From Cellulomonas sp. (GTDB taxonomy: Bacteria > Actinomycetota > Actinomycetes > Actinomycetales > Cellulomonadaceae): a DNA stretch of 64,000 nt. Positions within the stretch are counted from its first letter, which is position 1, and every line of letters begins with the position of its first letter. The notes under the pieces are model-generated. The model worked only from the letters and a program-made list of their open reading frames with translations. It searched no databases and was not told where the DNA came from. The position numbers were made by a program, and so were the translations under genes. The DNA lies in assembly GCF_017744555.1 (NCBI RefSeq), contig NZ_JAGIBD010000001.1:124001-188000 (forward strand). Reading direction: 5' to 3'. This document shows, in pieces, positions 25,796 through 33,321 of the stretch.

Positions 25796-25851
25796 CGAGC
25801 CCAACATCAGGGTCATCCGCAGTCCGTGGGACGACATCGGTGTTGGGCTCG
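25796..25851. repeat. Long inverted repeat downstream of flgE
   Basis: CGAGCCCAACA (25796-25806) is exactly mirrored by TGTTGGGCTCG (25841-25851) around a 34-nt centre, and the centre contains partly complementary GTCATCC/GGGACGAC segments. It sits between the convergent flgE and beta-propeller genes. It could be a shared terminator; the long AT-tolerant arms look more like an extragenic palindromic element. Confidence 0.6.
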
Positions 25852-25873
25852 TCGGCGTTCGTGCCGGGTGGGC

Positions 25874-27361
25874 TCAGTCGAGCTGCACCCGGCCGCCCTC
25901 GTCGTCCGACCCGGTGAGGTGCCGGCCCCACGGCTGCAGGTCCTGGACGCCGTCCGGGTACGGCGCCCGGAACACCTCCTGCCCGGAGCTCGGGTCGTAC
26001 GCCACCACGGCCGCGTGCGCGTCGGCGCCGGTGCGCTCGTACGCGACGAGCACGTGCCGGGGGTCGGCCATGAGGCTCTCCGGTGCGAGGCCGTCCTCGT
26101 CGGCACTCCGCCACAGCACGTGGCCCGACCGCCCGTCGACCGCGGTGACCCCGTGTGCCCCGGTGACCAGCACGCGACCCCGCAGCACCAGGGCGAGCCC
26201 GGGCGTCTCGACGCCGACCGTCCACCGGGTGCGGCCGGGACCCACCTCGGCGCCGTGCACCGAGCGGACGTCGGCGGTGAGCGCGACCCCGGACAGGCTG
26301 CCGTCGTCGACCTGGACCGCGAGGGGGTGGCCGTCGAGGACGACGTCGTTCTCCGGGTCGCCGTCGGGAGCGACGAACGTCGCCCGGTTGGACCGAAAGG
26401 CGCCGTCGGTGGTGACGACGAGGCGGCGCGTGCGCTCGTCGCGGCGGAGGTCCCACGCGGTCGCGTCGGCGTCGACCAGGCCGCCGCGGACCCACCGTCC
26501 GTCGGTCGAGAGCAGCACGGCCGCCCGGTCGGGCGGCACCAAGGCCATCAGGTCGCCGGACCGCAGGAGCGAGACGTCGGGGGCGCCGACCCCCTGCCGG
26601 CCGGCGGTCGGTGTCGCGTCCTGCTCGTAGGTCCAGCGCTCGGTGCCCGTGAGCATGTCGTAGCCCGTGACGACCGCCAGGTGGCCGGTGAGCGCCCCGA
26701 CGGCGACGAGCCCGCCCGGCATCAGCGCCAGCGTCTCGCCGGCTGGCACGGGCCAGCGGGTCTCGACCGACCCGTCGGTGGCGGACAGCACCACGACGCC
26801 GACCGCGGTCGTGGGCACGGTCTCGATCGCGCCGCTCTCGGTGAACGCGGTCCCCCCGTCGGCGACGAGGCACACGACCCGGGTCGCGGACAGCGGGTCG
26901 ACGCCGGGGACGACGTCGGTGTCGCACGTGCTGGCGGACGCGACGTGTGCGGCACCCGCGAGCCTCGCGTCGGCGGGCAGGAGCGGTGCCGTCCACCCAG
27001 CGCCGGCCGGGTCTGCCCAGTGGTACGCCAGCGACCCGTCCGACCCGCGTCGCAGGGTGCCGCCGGGGACGGGGGCCGGCTCGGCGAGAAGGTTCTGGGG
27101 CAGGCGCCGGCCGACCGTGAGGGTCTCGTCGACCGGGGTCAGCACGCCGGGCACCTCGGCGAGCCGCGCCACGGCCGCGTCCTCCCGGGCGGTCGCCACC
27201 CACTCGCCCGCCCCGATGCCGGCCGCGGCCACCGCCGCACCGACCACGAGCCACCGGCGGCGGAACGGCAGCCGGAGCGGTCGGGCGGCGGCCGGAGACG
27301 TGGGTACCAGGTCGTCGTCCTCGTCGAGCTCGACCTGCTGCACGTCCTTCCGGTGCACCAT
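25874..27361 (-). CDS. Membrane-anchored PQQ/WD-like beta-propeller protein
   Basis: A 495-residue protein: a charged cytoplasmic N-terminus, one TM helix (about residues 37-54, WLVVGAAVAAAGIGAGEWVA), then repeated beta-propeller blades ending in outer-strand motifs like GVTAVDGRSGHVLWRSADEDG, VLVAYERTGADAHAAVVAYDPSSGQEVF and DMLTGTERWTYEQD (PQQ-type xGxxxW). No quinoprotein catalytic residues are evident, so it is probably a binding or scaffold protein facing outward. The minus-strand -10 TAGTGT (plus 27368-27373) stands 6 nt before the ATG, implying a leaderless mRNA. Not related to the flagellum by sequence. Confidence 0.75.
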   Translation of the reverse strand: MVHRKDVQQVELDEDDDLVPTSPAAARPLRLPFRRRWLVVGAAVAAAGIGAGEWVATAREDAAVARLAEVPGVLTPVDETLTVGRRLPQNLLAEPAPVPGGTLRRGSDGSLAYHWADPAGAGWTAPLLPADARLAGAAHVASASTCDTDVVPGVDPLSATRVVCLVADGGTAFTESGAIETVPTTAVGVVVLSATDGSVETRWPVPAGETLALMPGGLVAVGALTGHLAVVTGYDMLTGTERWTYEQDATPTAGRQGVGAPDVSLLRSGDLMALVPPDRAAVLLSTDGRWVRGGLVDADATAWDLRRDERTRRLVVTTDGAFRSNRATFVAPDGDPENDVVLDGHPLAVQVDDGSLSGVALTADVRSVHGAEVGPGRTRWTVGVETPGLALVLRGRVLVTGAHGVTAVDGRSGHVLWRSADEDGLAPESLMADPRHVLVAYERTGADAHAAVVAYDPSSGQEVFRAPYPDGVQDLQPWGRHLTGSDDEGGRVQLD

Positions 27362-27477
27362 GTCGGGACACTATCGGCGCACCACGGCCAGCACCCGCGG
27401 GTCGTCGAGGGCGAGCGCGGCTTCCAGGGACTGCGCCCATCGGGAGGTAGGTGCGCGTCCCGTCCCGCGGCCGCGGA

Positions 27478-28896
27478 TCAGGCCGACCGACGGCCCGAGG
27501 GGAGCAGAAGCGACAGGCCGGCGGCGACTACGGTGAACGCGGTCGCCCACCAGAAGGCCGTGTCGAACGCAGCTGCCAGTGCCGTCAGCGAGGTCGCACC
27601 GGCCGCCGCGCTCACGAGGATCACGGCCAGCACGGCGGTGCCGAACGAGCCGCCGACCTGCTGCGCGACGCGCGTGATGATGCTGGCGTGCGGCACCTCG
27701 TCGTGCTCGAGCCCGACGAACGCCCCGGTCATGAGCGGGATGAGCACCGCCCCCAGCCCGAACCCGCGCACGAGCAGCGTCGTCATGAGCACCCACGTGC
27801 TGGTGTGCTCGGTCGACAGTGCGAACGGCACGGTCGCGAGCGCGAGGACCGCGAACCCGCCGACGGCGACCCACCGGCCGCCGATCGCGTCGGTGAGCCG
27901 CCCGGACAGGGTGCGCGACGCGAGCGCGCCGATGCCCTGCGGCACGAGCAGCAGGCCGGCGCCGAGCGCGTCCTCGCCGCGGACCTGCTGCCAGTACAGG
28001 GGGAGCAGCAGCATCGCGCCGTACAGGGCGACGCCCGTGAGGAACAGCAGCACGGTCGACGTGCCGAGCGCGCGGTGCCGCAGCAGCCGGACGTCGATGA
28101 GGGCCCGGTCGCCGCGGCGCAGCGCCCAGACGGCGAACGCGGCGAGCAGCCCGAGGCCCGCGACGAGCGGGACGACGACGCGCGAGTGCCCGAACCCGCC
28201 GAGCACGCCGACCTGCGTCAGGCCGAAGATCACGCCGACGATGCCGGGCGACACGAGCAGCACGCCGACCACGTCGAGCGGGACCCGCCGCCCGGGGAGG
28301 TCGCGGGGGATGAGCCGCACCGCGAGCACGAGCCCGACCGCGCCGAGCGGCAGGTTGACGAGGAACAGCCACGGCCACGAGAGCTGGTGCAGGATCAGGC
28401 CGCCGACCACCGGGCCGAGGATCGGGCCGAGCGCGGCGGGCAGGCTGACGGTCGCCATGAGCCGGCCGAGGTTCCGGCCGCGCGCGGCCTGCATGAGGAT
28501 CGTCGTCATCAGCGGCATGAGCACGCCGCCGCCGACGCCCTGGATCGCGCGGAAGGCGACGAGGCTGGTCGCGTCCCACGCGGCGGCGCACAGCGCCGAG
28601 CCGAGCAGGAACACGGACAGCCCGACGATCCAGAGCCGCTTGCTGCCGAGCCGCCCCTGCGCCCAGCCGGACAGCGGGATCGTCACGAACATCGCGAGCA
28701 GGTACGCGGTGCTGACCCACTGGATCGTCGAGACGCTCGCGTGCAGCGACGTGCCGAGCTCGTGCAGGCCGACGCTGACGATCGTGGTGTCGAGGATCAC
28801 CGCGATCGCCCCGACGATGATCGCCGTCGCGAGGCGCTTGAGCTCGGGGTCGATCGCGGCGGACGCGCGCTCGTCGGTCGCCAGCCTCTGGGACAT
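27478..28896 (-). CDS. MFS multidrug efflux transporter, DHA2 (14-TM) type
   Basis: A 472-residue EmrB/QacA-like proton-drug antiporter. First helix VGAIAVILDTTIVSVGLHELG carries the DHA2 motif D1 (LDxTIVNVALP-like); TM3-4 has GRLGSKRLWIVGLSVFLLGSALCAAA; TM5 GPILGPVVGGLI is motif C. About 14 hydrophobic segments are visible. AGGAG ribosome site upstream. Divergent from a TetR gene, with twin operators in between, so it is probably induced by its substrate through that repressor. The substrate is not predictable. Confidence 0.92.
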   Translation of the reverse strand: MSQRLATDERASAAIDPELKRLATAIIVGAIAVILDTTIVSVGLHELGTSLHASVSTIQWVSTAYLLAMFVTIPLSGWAQGRLGSKRLWIVGLSVFLLGSALCAAAWDATSLVAFRAIQGVGGGVLMPLMTTILMQAARGRNLGRLMATVSLPAALGPILGPVVGGLILHQLSWPWLFLVNLPLGAVGLVLAVRLIPRDLPGRRVPLDVVGVLLVSPGIVGVIFGLTQVGVLGGFGHSRVVVPLVAGLGLLAAFAVWALRRGDRALIDVRLLRHRALGTSTVLLFLTGVALYGAMLLLPLYWQQVRGEDALGAGLLLVPQGIGALASRTLSGRLTDAIGGRWVAVGGFAVLALATVPFALSTEHTSTWVLMTTLLVRGFGLGAVLIPLMTGAFVGLEHDEVPHASIITRVAQQVGGSFGTAVLAVILVSAAAGATSLTALAAAFDTAFWWATAFTVVAAGLSLLLPSGRRSA

Positions 28897-28910
28897 GGGT
28901 GCGCTCCTGA

Positions 28911-28934
28911 ATAAGATGCGGGGCTGCTTCTTAT
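28911..28934. promoter_or_regulatory. TetR-family operator, MFS side
   Basis: ATAAGATGC-N6-GCTTCTTAT, a near-perfect inverted repeat (one mismatch per arm) sharing the half-site AAGATGC with the second operator at 28957. It lies 14 nt before the MFS start codon. Confidence 0.7.
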
Positions 28935-28956
28935 CGCCGACGGTACGCCGCAGCAG

Positions 28957-28980
28957 TTAAGATGCGCAAGTGCATCTAGA
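28957..28980. promoter_or_regulatory. TetR-family operator over the tetR promoter and start
   Basis: TTAAGATGC-N6-GCATCTAGA has perfect AGATGC/GCATCT arms with the same 6-nt spacing as the operator 46 nt away. The embedded TAAGAT (28958-28963) is a good -10, 6 nt before the GTG at 28970, so the regulator mRNA is probably leaderless and the operator covers both -10 and start codon, implying tight autorepression. Confidence 0.7.
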
Positions 28981-29590
28981 CGATCCCGACGACGACGGCC
29001 GGAAGCGCCGCCGCGGTGCCGCGCTCGAAGAGGCGCTGCTCGAGGCCGCCTGGGCCGAGCTCGTCGAGCGGGGCTACGGCGCGTTCACGCTCGAGGGCGT
29101 CGCGCAGCGCGCGGGCACCAGCCGTCCGGTCATCTCACGCCGCTGGGCGAGCAAGGCCGACCTCGTCCGGGCCGCAGCCGCGCACACGCTGTGGCAGGAG
29201 CGCATGGACGTCCCCGACACCGGCAACCTGCGCGACGACATCCTCGGCCTGCTGCGGGAGGCCAACGACAAGCGCGTCGACGCCACGGCCCTGCTCACCG
29301 CGCACCTCGCCGGCTACTTCCGGGAGACGGGCACCAGTCCCGCCGAGTTCCGCGAGTCCTCGATCGGCGGACGGGCCACGTCGGTCGACGTCATCCTCGA
29401 CCGGGCCGTCGCGCGCGGCGAGCTCAGCGGCGAGGGCCTGACACCCCGCCGCCGCACGCTGGCCTTCGACCTGTTCCGGCACGAGGTGCTCATGCGGCTC
29501 GGTCGCGTGCCCGACGACGTCCTCGTGGAGATCGTGGACGACCTCTACCTGCCGCTCCTCGGCGTCACGGCGGCGCGGCCGGCCGGCTGA
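28970..29590 (+). CDS. TetR/AcrR-family transcriptional regulator
   Basis: A 206-residue repressor. N-terminal helix-turn-helix: EAAWAELVERGYGAFTLEGVAQRAGTSRPVISRRWASKADLVRAA (about residues 24-67). The remainder is a helical ligand-binding domain of TetR_C type. GTG start chosen because it gives the standard distance to the helix-turn-helix and fits the leaderless promoter; a later start would cut into the first helix. It probably represses itself and the divergent MFS pump. Confidence 0.9.
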   Translation: MHLDDPDDDGRKRRRGAALEEALLEAAWAELVERGYGAFTLEGVAQRAGTSRPVISRRWASKADLVRAAAAHTLWQERMDVPDTGNLRDDILGLLREANDKRVDATALLTAHLAGYFRETGTSPAEFRESSIGGRATSVDVILDRAVARGELSGEGLTPRRRTLAFDLFRHEVLMRLGRVPDDVLVEIVDDLYLPLLGVTAARPAG

Positions 29591-29643
29591 CGTCCGTCGC
29601 CGCAGGTCAGACGCGCACACGCGTTCCCGACCGCCCGTTTCCC

Positions 29644-29670
29644 TCATCGCCGCGCCGCGGCGGCCGATCA
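29644..29670 (+). promoter_or_regulatory. Flagellar sigma promoter of flbD-motAB-fliL
   Basis: TCAT-N15-GCCGATCA, 77 nt before the flbD start. Predicted transcription start about 29677. Confidence 0.75.
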
Positions 29671-29680
29671 GAGACTCGAA

Positions 29681-29698
29681 GGGCCCACGGACGGGCCC
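29681..29698 (+). promoter_or_regulatory. CsrA-type hairpin in the flbD-motAB leader
   Basis: GGGCCC-ACGGAC-GGGCCC: a 6-bp stem with ACGGAC in the loop. Its core GCCC-ACGGAC-GGGC differs at one base from the hairpin in the fliC leader (GCCC-ACGGAT-GGGC). It lies at the 5' end of the predicted mRNA. Confidence 0.65.
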
Positions 29699-29746
29699 GG
29701 CGGGAGAAGCCGCACGCAGGAACCAGGTGACCAGGGACGGTAAGCC

Positions 29747-30049
29747 GTGATTGTCGTGACGCGCCTCAACGGAGGACAGATCGGGGTGAACCCCGACCTG
29801 GTCCAGCGCATCGACAGCGCGCCGGACACGATCCTCACGCTCATCGACGGGACCAAGTACATCGTCGTCGAGTCGATGGACGAGGTCATCGACCGGATCA
29901 ACGAGCACCGCGCGTCGATCCTGGCCCGGGCGCGCGAGATCCAGGCGTCGCCGCACATGGAGCTGGTGCCGGACCTGCCTGAGGAGTCCGACGAGCAGGC
30001 CGCCGCGCCGCTCGCCCCCGCCGTGCCGATCCGACCGAGGAGCATCTGA
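29747..30049 (+). CDS. flbD: FlbD/SwrD-family flagellar protein
   Basis: A 100-residue protein. The first 65 residues (MIVVTRLNGGQIGVNPDLVQRIDSAPDTILTLIDGTKYIVVES) match the FlbD family, called SwrD in Bacillus, where it raises flagellar motor power. Usual family length is about 70; here a Pro/Ala-rich tail of 35 residues is added. GTG start. It lies directly before motA, as in many Gram-positives, and ends at the base before the motA ATG. Confidence 0.9.
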   Translation: MIVVTRLNGGQIGVNPDLVQRIDSAPDTILTLIDGTKYIVVESMDEVIDRINEHRASILARAREIQASPHMELVPDLPEESDEQAAAPLAPAVPIRPRSI

Positions 30050-30817
30050 ATGGACCCGGCTGGACTGATCGGACTGGGCGTCGCCTTTGCGGCGATCTTC
30101 GGCGCGATGACCATCGAGGGCACGAACCCGATGGCGATCCTCCTGCCCGCCCCGCTGCTGCTGGTGTGGGGTGGCACGCTCGGCGTCGGCCTCGCGGGGC
30201 ACACGCTGCGCGACGTCAAGGGCGCGTTCGCGGCCGTCCCGCGGGCGCTGCGCGCCTCCGTGCCTGACCCGTCGCACACCGTCGACACGCTCATCGACCT
30301 CGCGGACCGCGCCCGGCGCGAGGGTCTCCTCGCGCTCGAGGACGCGGCCCGGAACATCCCCGACATGTTCCTGCGCGGCGGCCTGCAGGCCGCGATCGAC
30401 GGCACCGACCCGGACGACCTGCGCACGATCCTCGAGGACCGCATCGCGACGAAGCGGACCCGGGAGCGCATGTACGCCAAGTACTTCCAGGACATGGGCG
30501 GCTACGCGCCGACCATCGGCATCATCGGCACCGTCATCTCGCTCGTGCACGTGCTCGAGAACCTGTCGGCGCCGGCCGAGCTGGGCCACTCCATCGCCGC
30601 CGCGTTCGTGGCGACCCTGTGGGGCATCCTGTCGGCCAACACCGTGTGGCTGCCGCTGGCGACCCGCATCCGTCGCATCTCGGACCTCGAGTGCACGCAG
30701 ATGGAGATGACCCTCGAGGGTCTGCTCGCGGTGCAGGCGGGCGCCAACCCGCGTCTGGTCGGCGAGCGTCTGCGCAGCCTGCTGGCCGACCAGCCGGCGG
30801 CGAAGGCCGCGGCGTGA
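30050..30817 (+). CDS. motA: Flagellar motor stator protein MotA
   Basis: A 255-residue stator subunit with four TM helices (about 4-20, 28-46, 148-167, 181-203). TM3 YAPTIGIIGTVISLVHVL and TM4 AAFVATLWGILSANTVWLPLA carry the two conserved prolines/glycines of proton channels; the cytoplasmic loop between TM2 and TM3 (RRxGLLALED, DDLRTILEDRI) contacts FliG. Overlaps motB by 4 nt. Confidence 0.96.
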   Translation: MDPAGLIGLGVAFAAIFGAMTIEGTNPMAILLPAPLLLVWGGTLGVGLAGHTLRDVKGAFAAVPRALRASVPDPSHTVDTLIDLADRARREGLLALEDAARNIPDMFLRGGLQAAIDGTDPDDLRTILEDRIATKRTRERMYAKYFQDMGGYAPTIGIIGTVISLVHVLENLSAPAELGHSIAAAFVATLWGILSANTVWLPLATRIRRISDLECTQMEMTLEGLLAVQAGANPRLVGERLRSLLADQPAAKAAA

Positions 30818-31728
30818 GCACGCTCGGCGGCGGGCGCGGCGGTCGACGCCGCCGTCACGTCGAGGAGGACCACGTCAACCACGAGCGGTGGCTGATCAGC
30901 TACTCCGACATGATCACCGTGCTCATGGCGCTGTTCATCGTGCTGTTCGCGATCAGCCAGGTCGACCAGGAGAAGTACATCGCGCTGCGCGACTCGTTGT
31001 CGGCCGGGTTCCTCGACACCACGACGTCGCCGTCGGTGCTCGACGGCACGTCCGGCAACCTCGACGGGCGCAGCGTGCACCAGGAGGACACCCCCGCGGC
31101 GGGCACCGCGGGCATGGTGAACGCCGAGAACGGCCTGGGCATGCAGGCGGCCGACCCGATGGTGCCGCAGACGCAGACCCCCGCCTCGACGGTGGACCCG
31201 GCGGTGCTCGCGGCGGCGCAGGCGGAGGCCGCGCACCTGCAGCAGATCCGGGACGCCATCGCGGCGTCGCTCGCGGCGAACGGGCTCGACGGCGTCGTGC
31301 GGTTCCGCATCGACGAGCGGGGGCTCGTCATGGGCCTCGTCGCGGACGACGTGTTCTTCGCGCCGGCCCGCGCGGAGCTGACCGCGACCGCGATGCGCGT
31401 GCTCGACGTCGCCGCCCCGGTGATGGTCGGGCTCGGCGAGAACGTGTCCGTCGAAGGGCACGCGAACAACATCCCGGTGTCCGGCCGCTACCCGACCAAC
31501 TGGGAGCTGTCGTCGGACCGGGCGACGCAGGTGCTGCGGCACCTCGTCGAGGCGGACGGCATGCCCGGCAACCGGATCATGGCGGTGGGCTTCGGCGACA
31601 CGCGCCCGCTCATGACGGACGGGTCGCCCGAGGCGCTCGCGGCGAACCGTCGCGTCGACCTCGTCATCCTCAGCAGCGCACCCGAGGCGGTGCGCGCCCT
31701 CATCCCCGCGCTGACGGCAGGAGCGTAG
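30814..31728 (+). CDS. motB: Flagellar motor stator protein MotB
   Basis: A 304-residue protein with a basic cytoplasmic N-terminus, one TM helix (about 32-50) beginning SYSDMITVLMALFIVLFAIS in which Asp32 is the proton-carrying residue, a long linker, and an OmpA-like peptidoglycan-binding domain (about 185-300: VSVEGHANNIPVSGRYPTNWELSSDRATQVLRHL, GDTRPL, NRRVDLVIL). GTG start overlapping motA. The Asp and the absence of polar TM changes suggest a proton rather than sodium motor, which is inference. Confidence 0.95.
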   Translation: MSTLGGGRGGRRRRHVEEDHVNHERWLISYSDMITVLMALFIVLFAISQVDQEKYIALRDSLSAGFLDTTTSPSVLDGTSGNLDGRSVHQEDTPAAGTAGMVNAENGLGMQAADPMVPQTQTPASTVDPAVLAAAQAEAAHLQQIRDAIAASLAANGLDGVVRFRIDERGLVMGLVADDVFFAPARAELTATAMRVLDVAAPVMVGLGENVSVEGHANNIPVSGRYPTNWELSSDRATQVLRHLVEADGMPGNRIMAVGFGDTRPLMTDGSPEALAANRRVDLVILSSAPEAVRALIPALTAGA

Positions 31729-31730
31729 AC

Positions 31731-32243
31731 ATGCCCATCGAGCAGCGAGTCATCTCGGGCCCGAAGATCGGGGCCAAGATCGGCGGCGGCGCGTCGTCGG
31801 TGCCGCACCCGACCCCGGAGCCGGAGCCGGCGAAGAAGCGCAAGCTCAAGATGCGCCGCCCGGTGCTGATCGCCGTGGTCGCCGTCGTGCTGCTGGCCGG
31901 CGGTGCCGCGTACTGGTTCCTGTTCCGCAGCACCGGCCCGGAGATCCCGAAGGCGCCGGAGCCGGGTGCGGTCGTCACGGTCGACCCCGTGAGCCTCAAC
32001 CTGGCCGACGGCCACTACCTGCGGATCGGGTTCGGGCTGCAGCTCACCAAGGAGACCGTCGAGACCCCGGACACGGCCCGCGCGCTCGACATCGCGATCA
32101 GCCTCTACTCGGGGCGCACGGTCGCCGAGATCTCCGACCCCGCGACGCGGGCGTCGCTCAAGGCCGAGCTGGTCAAGCAGCTCACCGACCAGTACGACGG
32201 CGAGGTGATGGACGTCTACCTGACGAACTTCGTCACGCAGTAG
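31731..32243 (+). CDS. fliL: Flagellar basal-body-associated protein FliL
   Basis: A 170-residue single-pass protein: cytoplasmic Lys/Arg-rich N-terminus, TM about 43-61 (PVLIAVVAVVLLAGGAAYWFLF), then the FliL domain (VVTVDPVSLNLADGHYLRIGFGLQLTKETVE, and VKQLTDQYDGEVMDVYLTNFVTQ at the end). Associates with stators. ATG two nt after the motB stop, with GGCAGGAG upstream. Confidence 0.92.
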   Translation: MPIEQRVISGPKIGAKIGGGASSVPHPTPEPEPAKKRKLKMRRPVLIAVVAVVLLAGGAAYWFLFRSTGPEIPKAPEPGAVVTVDPVSLNLADGHYLRIGFGLQLTKETVETPDTARALDIAISLYSGRTVAEISDPATRASLKAELVKQLTDQYDGEVMDVYLTNFVTQ

Positions 32244-32360
32244 GCCGGCACGACGCCGGCGAACCGGGGCGCCACGGAGGGCGCCGCATCGCTTCGCCCC
32301 CTTCTCGAGGGAAGCCGACCCAGGACGGGTCGGTGCGGAGATTCTCGTCACTCGGATGGC

Positions 32361-32387
32361 TCACATCCGTCGTGCACCCGCCGATAG
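32361..32387 (+). promoter_or_regulatory. Flagellar sigma promoter of fliM-flhA operon
   Basis: TCAC-N15-GCCGATAG. The predicted start (about 32394-32395) coincides with the GTG of fliM, so the mRNA may be leaderless. Confidence 0.7.
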
Positions 32388-32394
32388 GCGGTTC

Positions 32395-33321
32395 GTGACC
32401 ACGCACCAGGGGACCTCGCGGCGCACCCGCAGCACCGAGCCGGAGCCGTACGACTTCCGGCGCCCCCTCACCCTCTCCCGCGAGCACGCACGCCATCTCG
32501 AGATGGCCTTCCAGCGTGTCGCCCGCCAGTTCGGCACCCAGCTCACCGCGCGCCTGCGGGTCGTCAGCCAGGTGACGTTCGACGACATCACGCTGCGCAC
32601 GTACGACGAGTACGTCGGCGGGCTGCCCACGCCGACCGCGATGGTGCTGTGCACGATCGACCAGAACAAGCAGACCGCAGTCCTGCAGATGCCCGTGGGC
32701 GCGATGCTCGTGTGGATCGACTACCTGTTCGGCGGCGACGGCCGCGGCGACGACCGCGAGGGCCGTGAGCTCACCGAGATCGAGTGGACCCTGGTCAAGG
32801 ACCTGCTGGCGCACGCACTGGGCGACCTCGAGTACGCCTTCGCCGGCGTGACGGCGTTCGCGCTGTCGGTGCGCGGCGTGCAGTACAACCCGCAGTTCGT
32901 GCAGGCGGTCGCCGCGCAGGAGACCGTGCTGGTCGCGACGTTCTCGCTGCGCGTGGGGGAGCGCGAGGAGGCCATGTCGTTCATGGTCCCGTCCGACCTG
33001 CTCCTCGGCGCCCTGCGCGCGAACGAGGGCGCCAACACCCGGTCGGAGGAGGAGCAGCGCGTCGCCGCGCTCGCGCACTCCGACCTGGAGCGGTCCGTGC
33101 AGGACGTCCCGGTGGACGTCGCCGTGCGGTTCGCCCCCGTCGTCGTGCACCCGCGCGACGTCGTGCACCTCGCCGTCGGCGACGTGCTCCCGCTGTCCCA
33201 CCCGTCGACCGAGCCGCTGGACGTCGTCGTCGACGGGGTCGTGCTCGCCCGTGCCGCCGCCGGCAGCCACGGGTCCCGGCTCGCCTGCCAGGTCGTCACC
33301 GTCGAGGAGATCCCCGCATGA
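32395..33321 (+). CDS. fliM: Flagellar motor switch protein FliM (short N-terminus)
   Basis: A 308-residue FliM. The middle CheC-like domain (YDFRRPLTLSREHARHLEMAFQRVARQFGTQLTARLRVVSQVTFDDITLRTYDEYVGGL onwards) and the C-terminal SpoA domain (PVDVAVRFAPVVVHPRDVVHLAVGDVLPLSHPSTEPLDVVVDGVVLARAAAG) are clear. The usual N-terminal CheY-P docking peptide (LSQxEIDALL) is missing whichever start is used. An ATG at 32356 extends the frame but lies upstream of the flagellar promoter, so GTG 32395 is preferred. First gene of a nine-kilobase operon. Confidence 0.88.
   Translation: MTTHQGTSRRTRSTEPEPYDFRRPLTLSREHARHLEMAFQRVARQFGTQLTARLRVVSQVTFDDITLRTYDEYVGGLPTPTAMVLCTIDQNKQTAVLQMPVGAMLVWIDYLFGGDGRGDDREGRELTEIEWTLVKDLLAHALGDLEYAFAGVTAFALSVRGVQYNPQFVQAVAAQETVLVATFSLRVGEREEAMSFMVPSDLLLGALRANEGANTRSEEEQRVAALAHSDLERSVQDVPVDVAVRFAPVVVHPRDVVHLAVGDVLPLSHPSTEPLDVVVDGVVLARAAAGSHGSRLACQVVTVEEIPA

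Noticed and set aside
27362..27393. GCCGATAG upstream of the beta-propeller gene as a ninth flagellar promoter
   Set aside because: The hexamer is present but no TCAn lies 15 nt upstream; it overlaps a housekeeping-like TAGTGT -10 instead.
32356..32394. ATG start for fliM at 32356
   Set aside because: A flagellar promoter with -35 at 32361 and -10 at 32380 lies inside this extension, and the extra residues match no FliM.
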